Positions 44,271 through 52,373 of a stretch of DNA of 64,000 bases are shown piece by piece; the first letter of the stretch is position 1, and each line of letters opens with the position of its first letter. This stretch comes from Dubosiella muris. Its GTDB lineage: Bacteria; Bacillota_I; Bacilli_A; Erysipelotrichales; Erysipelotrichaceae. Where the stretch lies: contig NZ_SRYG01000009.1 of NCBI RefSeq assembly GCF_004793885.1, forward strand, positions 1 to 64,000. The letters are read 5' to 3'. Both the position numbers and the translations under genes were made by a program. The notes beneath the pieces are model-generated. The model was not told the origin of the DNA. It did not search any database and saw nothing but the letters and a program-made list of their open reading frames with translations.

Positions 44271-45050
44271 ATGAACAAACTCACTACGATCCAACGCGTT
44301 TCTCTTAGTCTTTGCGCCCTTTCGGTATGGATGGGAAACGGAACGCCCATCCAGGCGAAGTCGTTTCAAAACGAAACGGAATGGGCCGTCGTGTTCTCGA
44401 AACAAAACACGATGGAAAACAACTTCACGACCGGGCAAGTCGACGATTTGCTTTATGGAATGCAGCCCGGAGATGACGCGACCATTGAAATCACGATAAA
44501 AAACGAAAACAAGGACGCCACCGACTGGTATTTAAGCAACGCCGTTCTCCGCTCGCTGGAAGATGGCTCCGCCGCCAGTGGCGGGGCGTACGCCTACGCG
44601 CTCGTCTACACCGACCCGCAAGGAAGAACGGACACGATTTACCAGTCAGAAACGCTTGGAGGAGAAGCCGGACAAGGCACGGGACTCAAAGACGCCACCG
44701 ATTCGCTCGACGAGTTTTTCCTTGTCGACACGCTAAAACAAGGGCAGGCAGGCACCGTTTCCCTCCAAGTCGTTCTCGATGGCGAAACGCAAGGCAACAG
44801 CTATCAGTCGACGCTGGCCGATCTGCAAATGGAATTCGCGGTGGAAAAAAACATCCCCGCGCAAAATCAAGTCACGCAAGGAAAACCAACGACGACCATC
44901 CTGACCGGGCAAACAACCAAAAGTCCAAACACGGCGACATGGACAAGCCGGCTGCCGTGGCTGCTGGTCAGCGCGCTGAGCGGCGCCATTCTGTTTGGCC
45001 TCGCGCTTGTTGGAATCAAAGAAAACAAGGAGGAAAAACGGCATGAATAA
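44271..45050 (+). CDS. Membrane/wall-anchored surface protein with SPNTA motif
   Basis: A 259-residue exported protein: signal peptide ending near PIQAKS, a beta-rich domain with ATIEITIKNENKDATDWYLS typical of proteins encoded beside TasA-like genes, a threonine-rich linker, then KSPNTATW, a membrane segment and the basic tail KENKEEKRHE. SPNTA resembles the LPNTA signal read by class D sortases rather than LPXTG, so anchoring by a second sortase, or simply by the membrane, is possible. AAAGGGG precedes the ATG. Its last eight bases overlap the next gene. Confidence 0.68.
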   Translation: MNKLTTIQRVSLSLCALSVWMGNGTPIQAKSFQNETEWAVVFSKQNTMENNFTTGQVDDLLYGMQPGDDATIEITIKNENKDATDWYLSNAVLRSLEDGSAASGGAYAYALVYTDPQGRTDTIYQSETLGGEAGQGTGLKDATDSLDEFFLVDTLKQGQAGTVSLQVVLDGETQGNSYQSTLADLQMEFAVEKNIPAQNQVTQGKPTTTILTGQTTKSPNTATWTSRLPWLLVSALSGAILFGLALVGIKENKEEKRHE

Positions 45051-45975
45051 AAAAGGCAAATGGCTCTCCATGGCGTTCGCCCTCGCGCTTGGTATGCAAA
45101 CAACCGGCCTGTCAATCCAGGCCGAGGACTACACGTATACCGTCCGTATTCACGCCGGCAACCATGGCAGCATCGACGGCCGGGATGAAATTCTCGTTAA
45201 AAACCTGCCGTACAACACTCAGTTCACGTTCCATGCGCAAGACGTCCAGCTTGATCCCGACAGCAAATACTACGTCAAAGGAATCAAAGAAAGCGGCAAA
45301 GACAACGACACCGCGCAAATGCGCGCGTCGTTTCCTGTCAAAGAAGACATGGATCTTGTCGTGTCGTACGGCATGCGCTCCAACACCACGCAATACATGA
45401 TTCACTACGTGGACGAAGACGGAAACACGCTGGCGCCAAGCGTCACATACACCGGCAACGTCGGCGACCGTCCCGTTGTGGCGTATTTGTACATTGAAGG
45501 CTACCAGCCGCAAGCCTACAACATCACAGGGACGTTAAAGGAAGAAGGAAACGACTGGCGATTCGTGTACCAGCCCGTTCCAGCCGGAACGACAACGGTG
45601 CTGCCAGGGGAAACGACCATCATCGACCAGACGACGACGATCACCTCGCCGGCAACGACGACCCCGGCGACCCCGGGAACCACAACGCCGCCCGCCGCAA
45701 CTCCGCCCGCGGCGGAGGAAGGAACGACGCCGGCTCCAGCGCCGGGACCTGGCGAAGCGGAAGAGGGAACGGACAATCCGAACACGCCGCAGGAAATCAT
45801 TGACATCGACGATCCGGATGTGCCACTGGCCGGGCCGGAAGGCGAGAAAAACGAGCAAGCCAGCTCGAATTGGTTTTCGTGGCCAGTCATAGCCGGCTTT
45901 GGCGCGCTCGCCCTCGTCATTGCGGGAGGCATCGCGTATTTCCTCGTCCGAAAACGACGCGAAGAAGAGAAGTAA
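45043..45975 (+). CDS. MucBP-domain surface protein with C-terminal membrane anchor
   Basis: A 310-residue protein, last of the pilus operon. Signal peptide ends near SIQAED; two small domains follow, the second (about 123-175, with IHYVDEDGNTLAPSVTYTG) a MucBP-type mucin-binding repeat. Then comes a threonine/proline/alanine-rich stalk (about 180-245), an acidic stretch with DVPLAGPEG, a membrane segment and a RKRREEEK tail. No LPXTG is present. AAGGAGG precedes the ATG. Binding to mucus or host glycans is inferred from the MucBP repeat. Confidence 0.78.
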   Translation: MNKKGKWLSMAFALALGMQTTGLSIQAEDYTYTVRIHAGNHGSIDGRDEILVKNLPYNTQFTFHAQDVQLDPDSKYYVKGIKESGKDNDTAQMRASFPVKEDMDLVVSYGMRSNTTQYMIHYVDEDGNTLAPSVTYTGNVGDRPVVAYLYIEGYQPQAYNITGTLKEEGNDWRFVYQPVPAGTTTVLPGETTIIDQTTTITSPATTTPATPGTTTPPAATPPAAEEGTTPAPAPGPGEAEEGTDNPNTPQEIIDIDDPDVPLAGPEGEKNEQASSNWFSWPVIAGFGALALVIAGGIAYFLVRKRREEEK

Positions 45976-45977
45976 AA

Positions 45978-46020
45978 AAAAGATTCAGGCGCCTGATTCC
46001 TGAATCTTTTTGTTTTTTTT
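45978..46020. terminator. Bidirectional terminator at the end of the pilus operon
   Basis: AAAGATTCAGG pairs with CCTGAATCTTT, with T runs on both sides. The last codons and the stop of the converging marR gene lie inside the hairpin. Confidence 0.88.
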
Positions 46021-46440
46021 GTCAAGATTGTCCACAATCGTCTTGAACACCCGCACAAACGTTTCCTGATCCTGCGGGTCGATCCCCGCAAAGATCCGAT
46101 CGAAAAAAAGAGATTGAAGCGCCTGGCCTTTTTCAAGAATCGGCCGCGCTTTTTGCGTTAAATGAATTTCCTTTTGCCGCCGGTCGCGCGCGCTCGTTTG
46201 AATCGTCACGTAGCCTTCTTTTTCCATCGTTTCCAAATTCATGGAAACAAGATTGGCCCGGATGCCCCGGATCTCGACGATGTCGCGGGCGAGCGTGTAC
46301 GCCGGATTGTTCCCCAAAAACAAAATGATATCGACCGCGGTGGATGAGCAGCCGCAAGCCTTCGCAAGCGGCTTCATCGTCTGCGTGTAGTCACGCAGCA
46401 CCTTTTGGGCGAAACCAATACTCGTCGTGTCGCTGCTCAT
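45985..46440 (-). CDS. MarR-family transcriptional regulator
   Basis: A 151-residue winged-helix protein: helix-turn-helix around NNPAYTLARDIVEIRGIRANLVSMNL (about 48-73) and the MarR signature wing TSARDRRQKEIHLTQKA (about 85-101). Start at 46440 is preceded by GAGAGGGG; the longer frame has no ribosome site. It converges on the pilus operon and shares its terminator, so it may control that locus or itself; the palindrome TTCAAATTTGAA 22 bases upstream of its start is a candidate self-operator. The ligand is unknown. Confidence 0.85.
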   Translation of the reverse strand: MSSDTTSIGFAQKVLRDYTQTMKPLAKACGCSSTAVDIILFLGNNPAYTLARDIVEIRGIRANLVSMNLETMEKEGYVTIQTSARDRRQKEIHLTQKARPILEKGQALQSLFFDRIFAGIDPQDQETFVRVFKTIVDNLDKKNKKIQESGA

Positions 46441-46461
46441 AAAAGTCCCCTCTCTTAACAC

Positions 46462-46473
46462 TTCAAATTTGAA
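46462..46473. promoter_or_regulatory. MarR operator candidate TTCAAATTTGAA
   Basis: A perfect 12-base palindrome between the marR start and its presumed promoter, the usual place for MarR autoregulation. The same sequence was not noticed elsewhere. Confidence 0.45.
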
Positions 46474-46533
46474 ATAGTATGACACATTCTTTTTCGCTTC
46501 GCAACAAAAAGGAAAGATCCCGGCCGATCTTTC

Positions 46534-47526
46534 CTATTTTCTGGTCGAATCCCGCTCGACGAGTTTGCCGTTGTACGTCGTTTTGAGCGGATAGTCTTCA
46601 TGGTGAAGCGCCAGCATGATCGCGTTCATGCCCGCCTCGCACATAAACGCGAGCCGGTTGTCGTAGCTTGTCAGCTCCGGCGAGCAAGCCCGGGAAAGGA
46701 CAGACGCGTTGAAGCCGGTCACCTGCATCTCGTCCGGAACCGAAATCCCCGCCTTTTGGCAGCTTTTGAGCGCCGCGACCGCGATCTCGTCGTCGCAAGC
46801 CACCAGGGCGTCGTACGCGCCTTCTTCCTGAAGCAAGTCCAAAAGGGCGCGGCCGATCTCCTCAAAGTCGCCGCCAACCCGCTTTTCTATCCCCGTCACG
46901 CCATGGCGGGCGCACGCGTCCAAAAAGCCTTGTCGTTTTCTTTGCGTGGAGCCCGAATCGTGGCGGAATAAAAAAACAGGCGCGCGCGAGCCGCGCTCCA
47001 GCACCAGGTCGGTCAGCTTGCGGGCGGCCTCCTCGTCGTCATGCAGCACGCAAAAGACGTTTTCGGCATCCAGAAACCCGTTCAAAAGACAAACCGGGAT
47101 CCGCTGGGCCGCCTTGACGATATACTCGTTTTTCTTCGGATTTTCGCTAATAAAATGGGAACCAATCAAAATCAAGGCGTCGACGTTGCGCTCCAAAAGC
47201 AGCTGCAAGTCGTTTTCCTGATTTTTCTCGTCGTAGCCTGTACAGCTGACGATGGCGGCAAACTCTTTCTTTTTCAGCAGCGGCTCCAAAAAGTGGATGC
47301 ATTGCGCCTGGTACAAGTCGCCGGCGTCCGAGCATAAAATGCCAATCGTGGACATGGTCGAGTTGGCCATGCCGCGCGCGAACGCGTTGGGCGAATAGTT
47401 GTTTTGCTCGATGACCTTCAGCACCTTCGCCCGGGTCTTTTCCGACACGTACCCCGAATTGTTAAGGACGCGCGAAACCGTGGCGATGCTGACGCCGGAC
47501 TGCTTGGAAATGTCGTAAATGTTCAT
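46534..47526 (-). CDS. LacI-family regulator of the uxaC-eda operon (UxuR/ExuR-like)
   Basis: A 330-residue repressor with the helix-turn-helix MNIYDISKQSGVSIATVSRV at the N terminus, hinge helix near AFARGMANS and a sugar-binding domain. AAGGAGTAT precedes the ATG at 47526. It is divergent from uxaC, with two TGTAAAGGCTT-type operators in the 266-base gap, the second overlapping the uxaC -10 box. The natural inference is repression of hexuronate genes released by a uronate. The same operator type upstream of galM suggests it also controls that distant cluster. Confidence 0.87.
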   Translation of the reverse strand: MNIYDISKQSGVSIATVSRVLNNSGYVSEKTRAKVLKVIEQNNYSPNAFARGMANSTMSTIGILCSDAGDLYQAQCIHFLEPLLKKKEFAAIVSCTGYDEKNQENDLQLLLERNVDALILIGSHFISENPKKNEYIVKAAQRIPVCLLNGFLDAENVFCVLHDDEEAARKLTDLVLERGSRAPVFLFRHDSGSTQRKRQGFLDACARHGVTGIEKRVGGDFEEIGRALLDLLQEEGAYDALVACDDEIAVAALKSCQKAGISVPDEMQVTGFNASVLSRACSPELTSYDNRLAFMCEAGMNAIMLALHHEDYPLKTTYNGKLVERDSTRK

Positions 47527-47603
47527 AGTGGAATACTCCTTGTTCCTATGATAACCCACTTGCCGGCAAAGTCCATCTTTTTGGTCAAGTTTTTTCGATC
47601 GGA

Positions 47604-47617
47604 TGTAAAGGCTTACA
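47604..47617. promoter_or_regulatory. LacI operator TGTAAAGGCTTACA (uxaC upstream site)
   Basis: Arms TGTAA and TTACA around AAGGC. It lies 77 bases from its regulator gene and differs by one base from the galM site at 326-339. Confidence 0.65.
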
Positions 47618-47712
47618 CCTAAACCGGTTCAAAAACACAAAAAAGAAGCGAAAAAAGACGGTTTTGAAAGTATTTCGCTTGCGATATCCGGCGAATCCTC
47701 TTAAATTTGTGA

Positions 47713-47732
47713 TGTAAAGGCTTTCATATAAT
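47713..47732 (+). promoter_or_regulatory. Operator TGTAAAGGCTTTCA overlapping the uxaC -10 box TATAAT
   Basis: The operator (47713-47726) abuts a perfect TATAAT (47727-47732), 60 bases before the uxaC start. A bound repressor would block this promoter. Its -35 is poor. Confidence 0.65.
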
Positions 47733-47792
47733 TTGTGGGCGTAAAGAAGATCCCTCGCGGAATCGAAACCGCTCGCGCAGGAGGTTCAAAAC

Positions 47793-49208
47793 ATGAAATC
47801 ATTTATGGACAACGATTTTCTACTGGAAAACGACACGGCGAAACATTTATACCACGACTACGCCGAGTCGATGCCAATCTTAGACTACCATTGCCATCTT
47901 TCGCCAAAAGAAATCGCGGAAGACCGCCAGTTTGAAAACATTACCCAAATCTGGCTGGGTGGCGACCACTACAAATGGCGTCTTATGCGCTCCAACGGCG
48001 TCGACGAGGCGTACATCACCGGCGACGCGTCCGACCGCGAAAAGTTTCAAAAATTCGCCGAAACGCTCGAAAACGCGATCGGCAATCCGATGGTGCACTG
48101 GTCGCATCTGGAACTCAAAAAATATTTTGGCTACGAAGGCGTGCTCAACGGCGAAACCGCCGAAGACGTATGGAATCTGGCCAACGAGGTGCTCGCGAAA
48201 AAAAGCGCCCGGGATTTCATTCGCGAATCCAACGTGCGGCTCGTCTGCACGACCGACGATCCCGCCGACTCGCTCGAATACCACGCGCAAATCGCCCAGG
48301 ATCCGGCATTCGACGTGCAAATCATCCCGGCCTGGCGTCCGGACGCGGTATACAAAATCGAAAAACAAGGCTGGAACGACTACGTGAAGCGCCTGGCCGA
48401 CAGCGCCGGAATGCCCATCGAAAGCTTCGCCGATTTGCTTCAAGCACTCGACCGGCGCCTCGACTTCTTCGTGTCCATGGGCACCAAATCCACCGACCAC
48501 GGCATCGACTACATGGTATTCGAGCCGGCATCCGACGCCGAACTGGAAGCCATCTTCCAAAAAGCGCGCCGCAACGAAAGCTTGAGCCGGAAAGAGCAGG
48601 AACAATACAAGACCGCCCTGCTGCTGCATTTGGCCAAACAATACGCCAAACGCGATTTAGTGATGGAAATCCATTATGGCGCCATCCGCGACAACAACAC
48701 GAAAATGTTCGAAACCCTCGGACCGGACACCGGCTACGACTCGATTGGATCATACACCCCGATCGAACCCGTTTCCCGTTTTCTGGACGCGCTCGAAAAA
48801 GAAGACGCCCTGCCAAAAACCATTTTGTATTCGCTCAATCCAAACGACGACGCGCCAATCGGCACGCTGCTGGGCGCCTTCCAAAACAGCGACGCTCAAG
48901 GCAAGATCCAGCAAGGCTCGGCCTGGTGGTTCAACGACAACAAGCAAGGCATGATCGACCAGATGACCCGGCTGGCCAACTTGTCCGTGCTCGGCAATTT
49001 TGTCGGCATGCTCACCGATTCGCGCAGCTTCCTGTCGTACACGCGACATGAGTACTTCCGCCGCATTTTAGCCAATCTGCTTGGCGGCTGGGTGGAAAAC
49101 GGCGAGTATCCAAACGACGAAAAAGCGTTGAAGAAGCTGATGGAAAACATCTCCTACAACAACGCGGTACGCTACTTTGGATTCGATTTGGAGGAAGCCC
49201 ACGTATGA
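47793..49208 (+). CDS. uxaC: Glucuronate isomerase (uronate isomerase)
   Basis: Converts D-glucuronate to D-fructuronate and D-galacturonate to D-tagaturonate. 471 residues of normal length; metal ligands HCH at 33-35 (DYHCHLSP) and the late histidine in LVMEIHYGAIRDNN mark the amidohydrolase-type fold. GGAGG precedes the ATG by 8 bases. Eda follows with a four-base overlap. The reductases and dehydratases that link the two (UxuB/UxaB, UxuA/UxaA) and KdgK are not in the window. Confidence 0.96.
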   Translation: MKSFMDNDFLLENDTAKHLYHDYAESMPILDYHCHLSPKEIAEDRQFENITQIWLGGDHYKWRLMRSNGVDEAYITGDASDREKFQKFAETLENAIGNPMVHWSHLELKKYFGYEGVLNGETAEDVWNLANEVLAKKSARDFIRESNVRLVCTTDDPADSLEYHAQIAQDPAFDVQIIPAWRPDAVYKIEKQGWNDYVKRLADSAGMPIESFADLLQALDRRLDFFVSMGTKSTDHGIDYMVFEPASDAELEAIFQKARRNESLSRKEQEQYKTALLLHLAKQYAKRDLVMEIHYGAIRDNNTKMFETLGPDTGYDSIGSYTPIEPVSRFLDALEKEDALPKTILYSLNPNDDAPIGTLLGAFQNSDAQGKIQQGSAWWFNDNKQGMIDQMTRLANLSVLGNFVGMLTDSRSFLSYTRHEYFRRILANLLGGWVENGEYPNDEKALKKLMENISYNNAVRYFGFDLEEAHV

Positions 49209-49837
49209 GCCTGGAACAAATTCTCGCCAAGCACAAAATCGTGCCCGTCGTCGTAATCGACGACGTGGCTGACGCCGTGCCGCTTGCCCGGGCGCTCGTT
49301 TCCGGCGGCTTGCCAATCGCCGAGGTGACGTTTCGGACGCCCGCCGCGAAAGCGTCGATCCAGGCGATGAAAGCCGCCTTTCCGACAATGCTTGTCGGCG
49401 CCGGTACGATTTTAACGGAAACGATGGCGGACGAGGCGCTGGACGCCGGCGCGGATTTTCTCGTCATGCCCGCCACCGACGAGGCATTGATTCGCCACGC
49501 CCTCGATCGCCACGCGCCGGTTTGCCCTGGCGTCATGACCCCAAGCGACGTGCAGACATGCGACCGGCTCGGCCTTCGCCTTGTGAAGTTTTTCCCGGCC
49601 GAGCCAGCCGGCGGACTCGCCAGGATCCAGGCCATGAGCGCCCCGTATCCTTTCATGCGATTCATGCCAACCGGCGGCATCGGTCTGAAAAACATGAACG
49701 CCTATTTGCGATCCGGTTCTGTCGTTTGTGTGGGCGGCAGCTGGATGGTGAAAAAAGAGTGGATCGCGACCGGCCAGTTTGAAAAAATCGAAGAAAAAAC
49801 GCGCGAAGCGGTTCGCGCGCTGGAAGAAGAGGTTTAA
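49205..49837 (+). CDS. eda: 2-keto-3-deoxygluconate-6-phosphate (KDPG/KHG) aldolase
   Basis: Splits KDPG to pyruvate and glyceraldehyde 3-phosphate, the last step for uronates entering through either UxaC or KduI/KduD. A 210-residue class I aldolase with E40 in IAEVTFRT and the Schiff-base lysine K128 in RLVKFFPAE. Overlaps uxaC as ATGA. The stop codon lies in the loop of the operon's terminator. Confidence 0.95.
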   Translation: MSLEQILAKHKIVPVVVIDDVADAVPLARALVSGGLPIAEVTFRTPAAKASIQAMKAAFPTMLVGAGTILTETMADEALDAGADFLVMPATDEALIRHALDRHAPVCPGVMTPSDVQTCDRLGLRLVKFFPAEPAGGLARIQAMSAPYPFMRFMPTGGIGLKNMNAYLRSGSVVCVGGSWMVKKEWIATGQFEKIEEKTREAVRALEEEV

Positions 49838-49850
49838 ACGCCTCTTTTTT
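49828..49850 (+). terminator. Terminator of uxaC-eda overlapping the eda stop codon
   Basis: AGAGG and CCTCT pair around TTTAAACG, followed by five Ts; the stop TAA is in the loop. Confidence 0.65.
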
Positions 49851-49856
49851 CGCTTT

Positions 49857-50477
49857 TTATAAGTCGATCTCCTCAAAATCGGAAGCGGGATGCTTGCACC
49901 AAGGACAAATGTAGTCCGCAGGCAGATCCGGCTGGTCGTAAATGTAGCCGCAAATGACGCAGCGCCATCCCTTTTTGCCTGTTGTCGTTTTTTTGTCTTC
50001 GAACTTCGGCTTGATGTGGGCGTGATAGTACGAATAGCTGGCGCTTGGCACGTCGGAAATCGTCTTCGCCTCCGTCACGTAGGCGACAAACATCACGTGG
50101 GAGCCCAGGTCGATTTCCTGGTCGACCTCGCAGCTGATGAACGCGTTCGTGCCTTCGGTGACATAATACAATCCGTTTTCCGAAACGGCCTTATGCTCGT
50201 AGCTTCCAAATTTATCGAACGTGCGCCCCGACTGGAAGCCAAAATGCTTGAACAAATCGAACGGCGCCTTTTCATCGAGAATGGAAATGTTGAATTTTCT
50301 CGATTGCTGAATGAGTTCGCGGGTATAACTGTCCTTGCTTACGCTGACGGTAATGATATCCGGGTTTTCCGAAGCCTGAATCGCCGTGTTGATGATGCAG
50401 CCGGAGTTTTTTCCGTCGTGCCCCCCAGTCAGGACAAAGAGTCCGTAAACAAAATCTCTCATGACTTGTGCGTCCAT
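49857..50477 (-). CDS. Flavin reductase-rubredoxin fusion (high molecular weight rubredoxin type)
   Basis: A 206-residue electron-transfer protein. Residues 1-155 are a flavin reductase-like FMN-binding domain (VLTGGHDGKNSGCIINTAIQ at the start, ISILDEKAPFDLFKHFG in the middle). Residues 168-206 are rubredoxin, with iron ligands in WRCVICGY and YICPWCKHP (cysteines about 173, 176, 191, 194). Such fusions in anaerobes pass electrons from NAD(P)H to flavodiiron proteins that remove oxygen or NO. GAGGTAA precedes the ATG; longer upstream frames are not coding. No flavodiiron gene is adjacent. Confidence 0.88.
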   Translation of the reverse strand: MDAQVMRDFVYGLFVLTGGHDGKNSGCIINTAIQASENPDIITVSVSKDSYTRELIQQSRKFNISILDEKAPFDLFKHFGFQSGRTFDKFGSYEHKAVSENGLYYVTEGTNAFISCEVDQEIDLGSHVMFVAYVTEAKTISDVPSASYSYYHAHIKPKFEDKKTTTGKKGWRCVICGYIYDQPDLPADYICPWCKHPASDFEEIDL

Positions 50478-50593
50478 AAAATTACCTCGTTTTCTAATAG
50501 CTTTATTATCGGCGATTTTAAAAAAGAATGCGAAAAAAATGCCCATAGGAAAAAACGGATGCGATGAAAACAGATGAAAAAAGATGAAACTAT
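50478..50593. other. Gap between the rubredoxin gene and the trp promoter
   Basis: No gene or clear site; it must hold the minus-strand promoter of the rubredoxin fusion, which I could not pick out. The following 330 bases are the trp promoter and T-box leader. Confidence 0.5.
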
Positions 50594-50622
50594 TTGACAT
50601 TTCTTTCATTGTTCTGTATTGT
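50594..50622 (+). promoter_or_regulatory. Sigma-A promoter of the trp operon
   Basis: A perfect TTGACA and TATTGT separated by exactly 17 bases. Transcription should start near 50629, giving a leader of about 295 bases. Confidence 0.82.
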
Positions 50623-50628
50623 GAACCC

Positions 50629-50906
50629 AACAAACCGATGAAGCGGAGATCAAAGTCGTTACGCGCCCATAGAGAGTCCGGGAGGGTGGAAGCCGGATGG
50701 AAAGGCGGACGGCCAAATGGACCGCCGAGGGCATGGTCAAAGGCGAACGCCGAGTACTCCATGACGTACGATCTGCGTCAAAGATCAGGAATGTGACAGC
50801 ATTCTCCAAGCGCTTCTTTTGAAGAATCAAGGTGGCACCGCGGGCCGTATACAGACACAGCTCGTCCTTGACGAAAGCGAAAAGCTTCGTCAAGGACGAG
50901 CTTTTT
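50629..50906 (+). promoter_or_regulatory. T-box riboswitch (tryptophan) of the trp operon
   Basis: The T-box itself is AAGGTGGCACCGCGG at about 50829-50843, the invariant part that reads the uncharged tRNA end. The stem I bulge signature AGAGAG...GGGAGGGTGGAAG lies near 50672-50694. A terminator hairpin (50859-50902, AGCTCGTCCTTGACGAA/TTCGTCAAGGACGAGCT plus five Ts) ends the leader 19 bases before trpE. Tryptophan specificity follows from the downstream genes; TGG triplets that could be the specifier occur at 50718 and 50734, and I could not fold stem I well enough to choose. Low tryptophan leaves tRNA-Trp uncharged and lets transcription continue. Confidence 0.92.
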
Positions 50907-50924
50907 GCATCAAAGGAGAAACGT

Positions 50925-52373
50925 ATGCAAACACGCAAACAAATTCACGATCTGTTTTCCGGCACCGGCGCCAGGCGGCTGCCCCTGACGGAAATTTTGC
51001 CAATGAAAAACACCCCTCAGGAGGTTTTTCAAAAATTCCACGCATTCGGCACGCCCGGTTTTGCGCTCGAAAGCGACGAGCCCGACGCCTTCACCTACGT
51101 CGGCGTCCGGTTCGAGAAACGCATCACGCTCAAAGGAAACGTCCTCACGATCGAGGACGCCACGCACGTCCAAACGACATCGACAGTCGTTTCCGATCCA
51201 AAAAACGCGCTCGAGCGGCTGCTTTTGGACTACAAGACGCCCGCGCTTTATCCGTATTTTTGCGGCGGGCTCGCCGGCTATTTCGCGTACGATTTCATTC
51301 AGTACACCGAACCAACGCTCGCGTTGCGAACCGGCGACACGAACGCCATGGAGCTCTTTCTCGTCAACGACCTGATCGTGTTCGACTTCCAAAACGAGCA
51401 AATGATCCTGATCGCCGGCATCGTGAAAGACGACCCAAACCGCGGCTATGACGAAGCCGTCTTGCGCATCGAGGCCATGTGCCAAACGCTGGACGGCCCC
51501 CAAACAAAGGCCCATCCGCTGCTGCGCCTGCGCCAGCCGCTGCGCCCCGCCTGTCCAACCACCCGCTACGAGGCGATGGTCAAGCAGGCGAAACGCTACA
51601 TCGAGCAAGGCGAGATCTTTCAAGTCGTGCTCTCCAATCCTTGCACCGCTTTGGCCGATGGCTCGTTGTTTTCCGTATACGAAACGCTGCGCCAAACCAA
51701 CCCGGGCCCGTACCTGTTTTACTTTGCCGGGCAGGACATCGAAATGGCGGGCTCGAGCCCGGAAACGCTTGTGCGCGTCGACCACGACCACGTCGCCACG
51801 TTTCCGCTGGCGGGCACGTGCAAGCGGGCAAAGGAGCCACACGAAGACGAGCGGCTCATGCGGGATTTGCTGCGCGATGAAAAGGAGCTCGCGGAACACC
51901 GTATGCTCGTTGATCTGGGCCGCAACGACCTCGGCAAGGTGTGCCGGTGCGGCAGCGTGGACGTGACCCGCACGCTCGACGTCGTAAAATGCGCGCAAGT
52001 CATGCACTTGTCGTCCACGATCACCGGCGTTCTCGCGCCCGGCAAAACCGCGCTCGACGCCCTGTTTTCCACGCTTCCGGCCGGCACGCTCTCGGGCGCG
52101 CCCAAGATCCGGGCGTGCGAGATCATCGACGAGCTCGAATCCGCGCCGCGCGGCGTGTATGGCGGGGCGTTCGGATTCATGGATTTTAGCGGCCGCCTCG
52201 ACTTCTGCATCGCGATCCGGTTCGCGACGCTGCAAAACGGTGTCGTCCGGGTGCAAAGCGGCGCCGGCATCGTATTCGATTCCATTCCGGAACACGAAGC
52301 GCAGGAATGCCAAAACAAAGCGCGCGCCATCGTGCAGGCGCTGGAAGGAGAAAGCCATGCTTTTGCTCATTGA
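50925..52373 (+). CDS. trpE: Anthranilate synthase component I
   Basis: Makes anthranilate from chorismate with ammonia supplied by TrpG; first committed step to tryptophan. 482 residues. The chorismate-binding core shows MAGSSPETLVRV, LPAGTLSGAPKIRACEII and YGGAFGFMDF. The N-terminal part (MQTRKQIHDLFSG, LPLTEILPM) should hold the feedback site. AAAGGAGAAA precedes the ATG, just after the T-box terminator. The 3' end overlaps trpG by 17 bases. Confidence 0.95.
   Translation: MQTRKQIHDLFSGTGARRLPLTEILPMKNTPQEVFQKFHAFGTPGFALESDEPDAFTYVGVRFEKRITLKGNVLTIEDATHVQTTSTVVSDPKNALERLLLDYKTPALYPYFCGGLAGYFAYDFIQYTEPTLALRTGDTNAMELFLVNDLIVFDFQNEQMILIAGIVKDDPNRGYDEAVLRIEAMCQTLDGPQTKAHPLLRLRQPLRPACPTTRYEAMVKQAKRYIEQGEIFQVVLSNPCTALADGSLFSVYETLRQTNPGPYLFYFAGQDIEMAGSSPETLVRVDHDHVATFPLAGTCKRAKEPHEDERLMRDLLRDEKELAEHRMLVDLGRNDLGKVCRCGSVDVTRTLDVVKCAQVMHLSSTITGVLAPGKTALDALFSTLPAGTLSGAPKIRACEIIDELESAPRGVYGGAFGFMDFSGRLDFCIAIRFATLQNGVVRVQSGAGIVFDSIPEHEAQECQNKARAIVQALEGESHAFAH

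Noticed and set aside
45780-45870. LPXTG-type sorting signal in the MucBP protein
   Set aside because: The sequence before the membrane segment reads DVPLAGPEG with no LPXTG or close variant; membrane anchoring alone is enough.
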